A DNA stretch of 64,000 nt from Liolophura sinensis (taxonomy: Eukaryota > Mollusca > Polyplacophora > Chitonida > Chitonidae). A program made the position numbers and the translations under genes. Location of the stretch: positions 36,939,187 to 37,003,186 of the forward strand of contig NC_088301.1 in NCBI RefSeq assembly GCF_032854445.1, given 5' to 3'. The notes under the pieces are model-generated. The model ran no database searches. It was not told the DNA's origin and was given only the letters and a program-made list of their open reading frames with translations. The number at the start of each line of letters is the position of its first letter. The stretch's first letter is position 1. Below are positions 14,675-25,400 of the stretch, one piece after another.

Positions 14675-14961
14675 CTAAAATGATACTTTTGGTGCGTGCT
14701 TACACTCTAGAGGGACCACACAGAAAAATAGCATATGTACTTGATTATCTGAAGCGACGGTAATCTCTTCCAACAGTCTTGCTCCATGACATGCCTTTGG
14801 CTTTAGTAAAACAAAGCTGCAACAAAAACAAAAAAAAACTATTTGCAACAAAAGTACCGCTACACTGCATGTCACCTTGCACTGAGGCAGACAATTATGT
14901 ACAGTATTAAAACTTCTAGTAGAGTATTAAAACTTGGAGAAATAACAACCAATTTCGTCAT
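14675..14961 (-). CDS. Candidate two-exon small ORF (75 aa), unproven
   Basis: On the minus strand an ATG at 14,961 opens a frame with a hydrophobic N-terminal stretch (core LLEVLILYIIVCLSA) to a donor AAG|GTGACA after 14,876. A strong acceptor (long T-rich tract, TTGTTGCAG) precedes 14,816, and the second exon runs to a TAG at 14,675-14,677. Phases agree (86 + 142 nt = 76 codons). The mature part contains LLKPKACHGARLLEEIT. The last dozen or so residues come from a decayed array monomer. I recognise no family. The agreement of phase has a one-in-three chance of being accidental, and the ATG context is not strong. It could be a small secreted protein, a terminal exon of another gene, or nothing. 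Confidence 0.2.
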
Positions 14962-15037
14962 CGGTTTGATGGTGCACATCCCAGCGCGGTAAATCCTGTG
15001 TAGTGACATGCTGACATGGCAACAACACAAGTTTGTG

Positions 15038-15045
15038 TGACGTCA
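15038..15045. promoter_or_regulatory. Perfect CRE palindrome TGACGTCA
   Basis: Full TGACGTCA, with a half-site-like TAACGTCA 8 bases downstream (15,053-15,060). CREB/ATF factors bind this motif. The site lies between the array and the PAQR gene, in a relatively CpG-containing stretch (CAGCGCGG, TTCGCGATT nearby), so it may belong to a promoter, but no transcript start can be fixed. Confidence 0.45.
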
Positions 15046-15713
15046 GAATTAATAACGTCACAGTGGGAGAAAATCTCTCATTTCGCGATTGAGCTAATTA
15101 ACTCGCTAAAATAAAGTCGGTTGAGCCAGGGCATGCAAAAGACAGATCAGAGTGACACTGTCCTTACGTTCGGTAAACTAGCCTACCTAATAAAAGTTCT
15201 AATAAACTTACAGAAATCAATGTTCGTCATCAGCAGCCATCATTTAAATTTTTATAAATGAGGATCTTCTATATTACTAGTAGTACGAGCAAAACTGATA
15301 TTACACCAAAAAAAAAAAACAAAAAAAAACAAACTTACATTGTACTTACATTTATCATGTAAATCTATTGTATTTGAAATATACATGTAATTTATGTTTG
15401 TTTTCCTTATGTTTGGCTGGCTTCCGTTTATAGTTATATGCCCTAAAGCTTCATTCCAAGGATTTGACCTTGAGCTATGAAGAGAGTAAAAAATTGCTGA
15501 TGCAGTGATGAATTATCAAGCCTGGTGCCAATGGGATGAATCAGATATCCACATCAAGATTATCTAAATAAAACATATTACCATTTTGTCAACAGAAGAC
15601 ACTGCACCCTTCCATACAGCCGTCCTTCGCCTGCTGTAATTTTGTGAAGTTTACGTCAATCCATCCCGTGACGATGGCAACAATGAAACTACGTTTGTTC
15701 AGTTTATCTTTTG

Positions 15714-15721
15714 TGACGTCA
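15714..15721. promoter_or_regulatory. Second perfect CRE palindrome TGACGTCA
   Basis: A second full 8-base CRE, 676 bases after the first, in the same gene-poor upstream region of the PAQR gene. Two perfect copies so close are more than expected by chance, but function is inferred only. Confidence 0.4.
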
Positions 15722-16139
15722 TTGAAACTGGGGAGAACTTTTGGCTGGTTCCCTGAACCAGGCTAATGAAAACTTCAGATTCATGACAGTAAACCTGACG
15801 AGTAGATTAATTTTTGTAAATAAGGTGCATAATTATGTGTTATTTTATGATCACATCGTACAGATGTTTGCCGTTATTAGTGTGTGGAATCTTATTAGTA
15901 AACATTTTATAAAAAGGAGTTAAAGTCACCATTCTGGAGTTACTCTGAAATTATGTCTTCACGCTTCAACTGCACGTCTATCAACTGTCAAACCGATTTT
16001 TACCGATGGCGCTATATAACTTTGGAGAGCAACGGTTTCAAACAAAATATGAAACAATCATTCTGCTCACCTGCTAATATTTTGATTTATACCGCCCTAT
16101 TTTCATAAAGTCACATGACCCATTGACGCACGCGGACAG

Positions 16140-16364
16140 TCTGACTTGGTTTGTCATGCTGACTTCCGCTTTCTGTACCGGCGACGAGGGTTTGACGGTT
16201 TACAAGGTTTGACTTTGGCATTCTAGTAGGTATTTAGCCCGTACCCGTGGACTGTTTTAGAAGTACTATCCCGCTTTGTTCTTTTGGTTTTTTTTTTCAA
16301 CAATACCGCAGACCAAGGTTTTGTACAGGCTCTGGATTCAGTAAGGGTGTGCTGGTGGAATCAC
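16140..16364 (+). promoter_or_regulatory. Possible PAQR promoter / first non-coding exon
   Basis: This stretch is richer in CpG than its surroundings (GACGCACGCGGACAG, TACCGGCGACGAGG) and includes an ETS-like CTTCCG. A usable donor CACAT|GTAAGC follows at 16,365. There is no TATA box. It is the most promoter-like segment upstream of the PAQR coding exon on this strand. The link to that gene is inference. Confidence 0.2.
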
Positions 16365-16839
16365 ATGTAAGCTTGTGTTTGTGGAAGCAGCGATGTAGCT
16401 TTGATGGGGGTCAAGATTTCACTGTTTGCAACAACAACATAACAAGCGATTGACAGTCGGCTAATGTAGAGAGACAGGCAGGCAGACCCTGTAGGGTATC
16501 TGCACTATTTTCTTCATCAAAGGAAGTCCAAAATGAAAGATTAAGGAGAAAATAACAATTTTGGGGGTGGAGTTGGTGATTAATTGAAATGATTCCTCTA
16601 GCCGTAAAACAGACCACCATGAATTTATTTTATAAATGAAAAATTGTTAAGTATATATGGCTTTGAATAACAATGCTTAATGATTCAAATAAATAAATAA
16701 ACCTGTATAATGAAGAAAATACAATATACGTTAACATGATAATTTGGATGTTTACAGATTATGCAACATCAAGCAGTAGCCAGAAAATTCATTCCATGGA
16801 TAGCTTATATTTATGGATATGCAGACTCTGCTGATCATC

Positions 16840-16975
16840 CTTAGTCTGGATGACTTGCATATCGGAATTTATCACATTCTATGAGCATTTAGGTATCCTC
16901 TCAGCAAAGTTAACTTGCGAATGGTTGTGGATTTCCGACAGGTTCTGCCCGGTTCCCTCCCACTATAATGCTGAC
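16840..16975 (+). repeat. Old, diverged SINE core fragment
   Basis: The words CTTGCGAATGGTTGTGGATTT, GGTTCTGCCCGGTT and TCCCACTATAATGCTGACAT follow the order of the SINE central domain seen intact (opposite strand) at 37,920-38,174. The tRNA head and tail are not recognisable. Confidence 0.55.
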
Positions 16976-18763
16976 ATTACACAATACCTGAATCCATGTA
17001 ATACATGGTCAGCCTGTAGGCTGAGACATATTGCATGTGTTTTGCAACTGTGGGCTCTGAAATTTGTGGGATAATACAAAAACGTTATGAATTTCCCCAG
17101 AAAATCCTCATAAGAAGAGACATTTAAAGCTACGTATGCCAAGGATCTAGAATTAACCTCTCAAGTGAAAACTGACATTTTATAAATATATTTCACAACT
17201 GAATTTCTTGGGTATGCCAAGCTGTAGAGGACAGCTCAACACACAAAGGTGTAGAATGATGATGTTTTGAATGATTTTTCTGGAATGAAGTAGAAGTATG
17301 AAGTACCAGAATTAAAATCAAATTGACGCATTGACATTGAACTGATGTGCTGTACACAAAAGGTCAGACATGGGCGCACACATGCAAACGAGCATAACAT
17401 TTAAGATGTTGCTGGGAGAGTTGCCTCTTGGATTTACCACTCATATCATGGAATGAGCTAAAAACAAAAAAAAAATGCCCAGAAAACAGCGAAACTGTCA
17501 GCACACATAATTCACCTGACTTTCACCCTTCACATGTAAGTTTTAGCAAGTGTTTTCACTTCTGAATATCAGAAGGCTGTGTTATAATACAGGAATTTTA
17601 TATTGGGGATCATCTTGGCAGTAAAAATGTCTTTACTCAGTATTAAAAGTTCACAGTTGATAACATTTGACATTGGTGCAAAGTACATGTAGGAGGTATG
17701 GTGGCCATTTACAGAAGGGTGGTTCCGTAAAATTATGTTAATCCCCTAACTTGTAAAACTGGTGAAAGTTTCCTGATGGTGAAATTTGGCCATTTTTCTT
17801 TTAATTTTCATTTTGATTTTCTATTTTCTTATCTTTCTTTTCATCTTAAAAAGATGAAAATCAAATTTGAAATTGTAAATGTCTTAGATTTGAAAGAAAG
17901 TATAACTTGTAAACCAATTTAGTCCTGCTTTTCTGATAAATATGTATTGCCTCCTGGTATTATTTGTCTATGAACTGTGCATCACTGCATGTGGAGCCCT
18001 CTCCCCAGGAAGGCAATTTGGGCCTTATACATGTTAAGAAAAATAACAGGCCAGCCTTAATCACCCCACCATGTGCTATTTGGGGAGCTATAGAAGGCAT
18101 TTCTTCCATTCTTTTTCCTTTCTTATTTTGAGACAGTCAGGTGGTGGAATGTTTTATTTCTTGCTTATTTTTTACAAAAGACCTTGAAACTTGGCACACA
18201 TGTAAATGAATACTTAAGCTATAAATGCTCCCACAAATTTTTGCTGTCTTTCCTAATTTTAAAGATCTTAGTAGATATTCCAAAACTTGAAATTTGTGAT
18301 AGTTTACATTGAATGATTCATCAGAAAAAATCTAAGATGAATATTGAAAATCTGTGGGACTATTTTAGTTAACAAAATTAGTATTTTGAAAAACAACTGA
18401 ATTTTTTTTTTTTTTTTAAATATTCACTTGTAAGGTGTGGGAGTCGAGATGCGGTCTAACATGATGATGTCATCACTCACTGCATACTTTAATGCCAAAA
18501 ACATAACCACTATTAAGAATGATATGTATGTACGTGCAGTTGTGGCCACAAAGATTTGTTTAAATGGAATTAATGATATGAGACTGAAAATTGTGACTTT
18601 AAGGTGACCTGAACAACTAAAAAAATTTTTATCCTTTAATTCAATGTAGATTAGCTAACTTAATTATGGTTATTTCACTATTATTAGTTTTGGAATGCTA
18701 ACAGTTACTGTACTGTAGCCTAAGTGGTGGAGCATTCTAATTACAGTTGATGTTTTCTGGCAG

Positions 18764-18991
18764 GGTATAGTACAAGTTCAGATAGACATTTTGTGGTGAG
18801 ATGAAACCAGTGGTTTCTGCTGGTTACCACGGAGATCTTACAATCACTATGACAACAGGGGAAGTGTATACTCATGAATGCCCTGTGGCAGAGTGCATTT
18901 ACCTTCCTGATAATTCTTTAATGCACATTTACTACTCTGATACAGTGGTTAATACTTCCTATAATCAAGTACGTACACAGACTCAGTGCAG
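18764..18991 (+). other. Possible internal 5' exon with upstream ORF
   Basis: A TTGATGTTTTCTGGCAG acceptor precedes 18,764 and a CAG|GTAAAT donor follows 18,991. An ATG at 18,801 opens 63 codons across it (includes YLPDNSLMHIYYSD). If joined to the exon at 21,347 the frame continues for a few codons and stops at TAA before the PAQR start, so it would act as a 71-codon upstream ORF. I recognise no protein family. It may be only a chance ORF. Confidence 0.2.
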
Positions 18992-19804
18992 GTAAATCTT
19001 CTTATTCTTAAGGTCATCATTTGCTTGGCTAGGAGCTGCTGCTAGGGTTGACGTTAAAGCTTAGAAAATTTGGTATTTCAGGTAAGAGAGATAATCATGC
19101 CTGCACTGTACATATAATCTAACAGTGTTAACTTTGTACTCATTTTGGCAGGACTGATTCCTTATTAAACTCATTTCCTTTTATGTGGAACAGACTCTAT
19201 ATGTCTGTCTCGCTATCTCTATTTGCTAATTTGCTTCAAACTAGAAGTATTTGCATATTAAAATTCAGGTAATCATAAATGGTGTTCAGTATTGTGCGTA
19301 TACAATACATATACATCATCAACTTTAATATTGAAACAATTTGTGGTAGTGTTCAGTTTGTATAAGACTCATTATTATCAATATTTATTGACACTCTCCT
19401 TATATTCCTAACCATGTATGTGGTACCCCACCTAGGATATGATATCTACCTTATACTATACTATCCACTGTGTCTAAGCGTCACTCATGCTTGTGTCAAA
19501 TGAGATTACATATATAGTGTTGTACATGTATACTGGTGGGCCGTCCCAAGTGGGGAGGGTATGTGTTAGCCTGGGAAGACTTAGCATTGAGAGATTAAGG
19601 CCCTACAGGGTGTAACAGCCACTCATGCTTGCTAACAGTTGCTGCCCCAGCCCATGTGAAAGGTATGTGTTTTGAATCATGATTTAAGAATCTGACTATA
19701 TTTAAGTGTAAATTAAATGCATGCTATTAAAGTCAGCCTAAAGTATTGAGCTGGCTTGATTTTGGTGTCTGTGCTGTAGCTTGTTGGTTAGTACAAAATT
19801 GAAT

Positions 19805-19870
19805 CCCCCCCCCCCCCCCCCCCCCACCCACTACCACCACCACCACCACCACCACTCCCACCCCCACCCA
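19805..19870 (+). repeat. Poly-C run followed by (CCA)n microsatellite
   Basis: 21 consecutive C followed by ACC/CCA triplets and C-rich sequence. Simple sequence in the putative PAQR 5' intron, with strong strand asymmetry. Confidence 0.95.
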
Positions 19871-21346
19871 AGGGGCTTACAGTACATGTAAGTACATGTA
19901 TGACAATTGAGAAAAAGGGCAGCGAGATCTGATTGTCTTAGACTGTTAAGTAAAGACTTTGAAGACCATAAAGGCACATGTCAGTTATACCCAAGTTTTA
20001 AGTTTGGTTGATTTAACAGCTCTTCCAGGTACAGAGCATGTATATCACTCTCAGGTACAGGTATGATATTTGAAAAGGCTCAGAGGTAACAGTGTCTTGT
20101 ACATATATATTGTCATTATTGAATTATTGATATTTTTAGACCTGTTATGTTGAGTTCCATGTCTAGTTCCAGCTGCTAGACTAGCCAGTAATATGGCACC
20201 TATCAGACATGTATCTATTTATAAGATTTGTATGTCAAATTGGGCAGGCATTCAATTAGAATAGAGAGATACATGTATGCAGGTACATGTACAGACTTCA
20301 GATGGAAAGGGCCTGTTAGATTTTGAAGTAGTTTCCACCATATGGTTAGCTTGCATGTGGATGTCAGATATGTGTTGTTCATTTTAATTGGTTGATCTGG
20401 AGGTATTGGTAATGTGTGTCTACATGTACATGGTACACATAAATACATAATCAATGTCAGACTTAATTAATTAGGGTGTGGTAAAGAGTGTAGAATTACT
20501 AGCCAAGTGCATTGGCAAAGTACAATGTCTGTACATGTATTTGGGTGGTGGTCAGTCTTATCTGGTACTGCATTAATTCTTAAACAAGTGAGGTGGTAAG
20601 TTTTGTAAAAGCTTGCATGCAGATTCAAGTTGCACTCTCAGCCTGTTTTAATGGTAGTGTTTTAAAATACCACTTTGTAATGTCTACGATAAATGGCTTA
20701 CTGCCTTAATACTAAAATGTATGGCAGCTGAATTATTTAAAAAGATTTCTTTAGCATTTACATTGTCATTAAATTTCTCTTAAATGTTAAAATAAAGAGC
20801 CCAAGACAACAATTTATTGAGTTCTTGGTTTAACTGAATTTATTGGTTTCTAATACATTATTAATTCATTAAATTTTTGTTCTCCTCTTGTTTATGAGAG
20901 CTAAAACATGCACTTATTTCAATACTGTTACCTGTCACACACATGTGGTTCTGTTCAATGGCATACATGTGTTTTGGTGATCAAGGGGGCATTTGCTGAG
21001 CACTAGTTCTTTAAATAATGATAATAAATTCTGAGATGTGTTTGCTTTGGTAAACAGTCTAGTGATCTGAGGTTTGTTTTACTAAGTTGTTGCATCATTT
21101 CCTTAAGTGCATTACCTTTGTAGACATACAGTATGTCTTCAATGTTCAATATGTTGTACATGGGCAACTGGAGTGCAGCATTTCTGCATGTTGAAATATT
21201 TTTGCTCATTAAATGCTGCTCTGACGGTTTCTGCCTTGGTACTTATACTTGAACTGTTTTGTTATTATAAGTAATTTTATTTTCTTTATGTGTATTTATG
21301 TGCACATATGGTAATTTAATCAATTTTTTTTATGTTTTCTCTCCAG

Positions 21347-21413
21347 TGAACCAAAACTTCATGTTATGTAAGAAGACCTGAACTGTAGGCAGCCAGATTA
21401 CAGAGTAGCAAAA
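21347..21413 (+). other. 5' UTR part of the PAQR coding exon, with two uORFs
   Basis: A classic acceptor (T-rich tract, TTTTCTCTCCAG) ends at 21,346, so the exon begins at 21,347, 67 bases before the coding start. Two ATGs lie in it: 21,361 opens a six-codon frame ending TGA at 21,381, and 21,366 is followed at once by TAA, a minimal start-stop uORF. Such elements commonly lower translation of the main frame; that role here is inference. Confidence 0.6.
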
Positions 21414-22430
21414 ATGGCTCTCCTCAAACCCACCCATTTCAAGCACGAGGTTCCTGTACTGTTTCACGAGCCACATGTGGAGGGAGGATTTCGACCACTG
21501 CATCAGCCATGGGGTTACTACCTGGCCAGTTTGTTCCAGAGGCATAATGAGTGTTTAAACACCTGGACACACCTGATCGCCCTGGTGATGACTCTTCAGC
21601 GACTGTATGAGTTTTCCCAGGAGTTTGATCTACTCTACGACCCGTACATGTGGCCGCTTCTGGCCGGTATGATCACCATGATTTTACTTTACATAGGCAG
21701 CAGTGGTGCTCACTGTTTTCAGTCGCGCTCTGAACTCGTTCATTACACCTGCTTCATGGTAGACTATGCTGGTATTGGTTTGTATGGTCTAGGCAGCACC
21801 ATCCTTCATTATGCTTACTGCAGTGACCCTTGGCTGTTCTCATTTATGAAGCACCTGTACCTTCCTGTTGCCATTTTTCTCTCCATACTAGTCTGTGTCT
21901 GTTGTAGCATTTCCAAAACGATGTACCAGCGCCCTTACCCGTTCACACGGAAAGTCTGGCAGCTTGCGTCCGTAATTCTTGTTTACACCTGGCTGATTTT
22001 ACCTGTTGTCCACCGCCTCCTCATCTGCCTTGAAACCAGCCAGTGGGACAACAGTATTTCACATCATCTTCAGCAGATGGTCTGGTTCATCACATCTGGT
22101 TTCTTCTTTGGCTCAGACATTCCCCAGAGATTCTATCCGGGCAAATTTGATTTTCTGGGTCACAGCCATCAGCTGTTTCACTTCTGTGTGATGATGACAT
22201 CCTACAAGCAGTTGGATAGCGTGCTTCTCGACATAAAGCAGTTTGAAAATCAAATCCGGGCCAGACCCATGCCTTCATTTTTCTCCACTACTGGTGCTGT
22301 AGTCTTTGTTTCCTTTGCAAATACACTAGTGGTCATGGCTTTTCGAGAGTATGTTAAACGATCTCACGTCAGCAGTTCAAAGAAGCAGAATGGTTGTCAG
22401 AATGGTATTAAGCACGATAAGAACAGTTAA
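21414..22430 (+). CDS. Membrane progestin receptor-like protein (PAQR family, class II)
   Basis: An intronless 338-residue frame with a good start context (AAAAATGG). Members of this family are seven- or eight-helix membrane proteins; class II members (PAQR5-9, mPRs) respond to progestins and related steroids at the cell surface or endosomes. Key signatures are present: a helix-2 SxxxH site in SSGAH (96-100), Asp117 in VDYAGIGLYG, and the C-terminal HxxxH in GHSHQLFH (252-256), preceded by PQRFYPGKFDFLGH. These Ser/His/Asp residues match the metal-binding set of the wider PAQR/hemolysin III superfamily. The N-terminal cytosolic part has the typical VPVLFHEPHVEGGFRP stretch. An extra hydrophobic segment at 293-310 and a basic tail (KRSHVSSSKKQ) fit class II. 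An uninterrupted coding exon after a 5' UTR intron resembles vertebrate PAQR7/PAQR8. I cannot decide between the 5, 7, 8 and 9 subtypes. The next host gene lies over 10 kb away on the other strand. Confidence 0.93.
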   Translation: MALLKPTHFKHEVPVLFHEPHVEGGFRPLHQPWGYYLASLFQRHNECLNTWTHLIALVMTLQRLYEFSQEFDLLYDPYMWPLLAGMITMILLYIGSSGAHCFQSRSELVHYTCFMVDYAGIGLYGLGSTILHYAYCSDPWLFSFMKHLYLPVAIFLSILVCVCCSISKTMYQRPYPFTRKVWQLASVILVYTWLILPVVHRLLICLETSQWDNSISHHLQQMVWFITSGFFFGSDIPQRFYPGKFDFLGHSHQLFHFCVMMTSYKQLDSVLLDIKQFENQIRARPMPSFFSTTGAVVFVSFANTLVVMAFREYVKRSHVSSSKKQNGCQNGIKHDKNS

Positions 22431-25400
22431 GTCAAGAAGAAGTAGATGGCCAAAAAGATACATGCACATGTAAGAAGTTACGCTTGTGTGTTAAGTGTAG
22501 CACTGCATTTGAGTTTCATATGCTAGTATGGGTGAAACTCACCATATGTACATGTACATCATGTTTGACCAAGATTGGAAAACAGTCTTGCCTAATTCTC
22601 ATAAACTGCTCATGTTTCTACCCATGGCTATTGGACATGCACATATACATGTACAATTGTACATGTAACATACATGTATGATAAAGTTAGACATACACTG
22701 GTCCCTAAGGGTGACCTTGACTATTTAGTCATTTGCTTTTGGTTTATGACCCTTAATGGCCATTAATCACTTTATGAGTATCACCCTGGTTCATGTAGGT
22801 GTATATATGTATTTATATGTATGACAAGGTCTTATCTATAGAATTTGTTTACTTTTGTAAAATATGGGGCACTTCATCATCTTTTAAACTGATTGTTTGA
22901 AACCGTAATATATCCTTACCACCCAGCATACATGTTAGCTGTCTAGTTAAGTACACCCAAAAAATCATTGATCTGGCTGGATGCATAATGTTCATACAAA
23001 ATTATTTTTAGAACACCACTGAACACCAATTAAAGCAAAAAAAGGGAACAAGAATATGCTCCACATGCAATTTGTACACATGTACATGGGACCTTTTTTA
23101 CTTCATGATACAAGCATGTACACGTACGTGTAAAATTAGTGTGGTCATCCTAAACATGCTCGCCATGATCACAAAAGTGGCTGAGATTTTAGTTTAAACC
23201 AATTTTAAAGGATACACAAAAAGGTATTATAACACTAAAGACTATGGTTTTAAGGAGCATAAAGAATAGTATGCCAAAGAAAATTTTTCGATTTTGAAGC
23301 ATATTTTATATTTCTTAATAATCCATCTGTTTTATGCTTATTTTAGGTCAATGGTCAGACATATCTGAAAATGATGTCATGAATGAACATGCTGGGAAGG
23401 CTACCAAAAGGCTCAAAGCTACCATTTTTACGCACCACAAGGAAACCTGATAAACTTTTTTGCAGTTTTATATATTAGGCTACATTACATACTACATGCC
23501 AAAAGGGTTTCAGGTACCCTTTAAGTCTGAGGACAGGGTTGGCGGGCTACATTTGGCATTGTAGTGACTGATGTAATGAAGTGTTTGTGATAAGGTTGTC
23601 AGGACAAATAATGTCATCAGACACATTCTTCATCTATTCTTAGATAGTTCTGACTGTGTATGTAAAACTTTCATCAAAATCAGATTCCCAAACACACTAA
23701 TTTTAATTATTGAAAAATGAGAAAATACCAATTGATTAAGGCTGGCCTATAAACTACCATTGTGCTGCAACAACTTTCAGAATTGAGTGAAACCTGGTGT
23801 TGTTGCTGTATAACTTTTTTGTAGGATCTTATTGCTTAGAATATTTTTTTTTATAACTTTCTTAGCACTGTTAGTAAGAAACATCAATAAGGCAGTTGCA
23901 AAATTACTTTGTTTTTACAAAATTGGTCTACATTATGATAATACATGTTGTTGTAAGAACTATAAAGCAGGCTTGGTTGATATCTGACCCTAGAAAACTG
24001 GGAAGGGATTGTGATACTGGTAACTGTGCCTTCAAGAAATAGCTAAACATCGCCAACTGAACATTGGTTTTCTCCGTTCCTTATTAAAGAAAAAAATCAA
24101 AGGCAGACCTTTGCCCAGAGTTGTCTCATATGGAGACTAAGACAAGACAAATGGCTCCTTTAGAGTAATTTGTCTATATACAGGTGTGCATTAAACATTC
24201 AAGCAACCATCCATAAATTTTTTTTTTTATATAGGTATGAAAATGTTCAGTGACATTTTCTTCATTGTTCAGACTCATTTTTTGTATAGGTAAATGTCCA
24301 ATCATTACTTATCTTTGTTCTTGTTCTTGATATATTCAGTGTGACTGTTTTCCATAAACCAAGGAAGTGTTTGCATATCTTGGACTTTCTCAGAATATTG
24401 TTACAGTGCTACATATGTATTTTGTTATGATTATCTTTCTTCCTATTCTTTTTAGGTGGTTTATTCATGAAACCATGGAGAACTATGAGTGGGCCTATTA
24501 TTAAAATAGTGTTGAACATTCAAATATTAGGGCAAGACAAAGGACTACCTTTATACATGTGTCTTGTGCTTCAGGAGAGCTGTCATCTGCTTTTACATGT
24601 ACCTTCGTCACACTTTATACAAATTATTCTGTTATATGCTTTTATACTTTTGGATCACATGTCTGTCTTTCTTAATTTTTCAGGTGTTGGTTTTTTATGT
24701 ACATTTTGTTTGTTTGTTTTTCATCTTTCTTTTTCTGTAACTATATACAGTGTACGTAAGTTTTCTGTGTAAAGGATTTTGTGTGTTTATATTTTTATCC
24801 TACACTAGATAATTTGATAACATCAGATTCTAAGAAGTATCAGTCAAAATCCTCTAAGAGAGCTGTTTGCTATTTTGTTGAATTTTCATATCATGTTGAC
24901 TTATTAAAATTGCAGTGATAATTTCTTGCCTGATCACTGATGATAGACATTCTTTATCATATCATCAGACAGGTTATCCCATGTTAAGTTATTGACTTAG
25001 ATAAATGTGTTAGTCATGAAGTCACTCCATTCTCAGAGGATATTTTGAAACTTGCCTCTAAAATGTAAATGTTAGGCCTATTCCTCCAAGGTACAGGTCA
25101 GTTTTGATGAACCTGGCTTCTAGGAGGTTGAACCACATTACCTTAATTCCTCAGTGTTTATTTACAGCGTTTATTTCATGTAGACATTGAAAACTTTCAT
25201 GCATATTTTACCCTTTTAATACCACAGGTATATGTGCATGTACAGGCTTTAGCAAATTCACACAACAAAACCTACATCTTCACAGCTTACAAAAAAATTA
25301 TGTACTTAATGTCCCTAGAATGTTTTAATTGTCCCACAGAGGACCTTTACACACCTTTTACAGTGTTCGAGGTCTGAAACTATTTGTGTGAAGGCAGCAT

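Larger units (their letters stand above)
940..14720. repeat. Tandem array of ~240 bp AT-rich monomers (~55 copies)
   Basis: The block CATCCACCCCTGGC recurs about every 240 bases (for example near 1231, 1462, 1714, 1941, 2181, 2426, 2675, 2905, 3143, 3384, 3624, 3865) to about 14,650. Monomer order on the plus strand is: TGCTTAAGAAATAACAAGC; the conserved block CCTGGCTAAAAATGGTACTT; TTGACAAAATTTCCTACAGG; TTAAGCATATTGTACTTTGA; GGTAAGTAAACAATG; a pyrimidine-poor stretch; then a poly-A/CAAA tract. ATATGCTTAA near the start is the reverse complement of TTAAGCATAT about 125 bases later, so each unit has a 10-base inverted repeat. Unit lengths vary mainly through the A-tract. Edge copies (940-1200 and 13,560-14,720) are diverged or broken; inner copies are much more alike. 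Long minus-strand ORFs here are a by-product of one stop-poor frame. It may be satellite DNA or a large intronic or intergenic tandem expansion. Confidence 0.95.

Noticed and set aside
24467-24772. 101-codon plus-strand ORF with hydrophobic C-terminus
   Set aside because: It lies in T-rich 3' flank of PAQR, has no family resemblance, and its hydrophobicity follows from T-rich codons.
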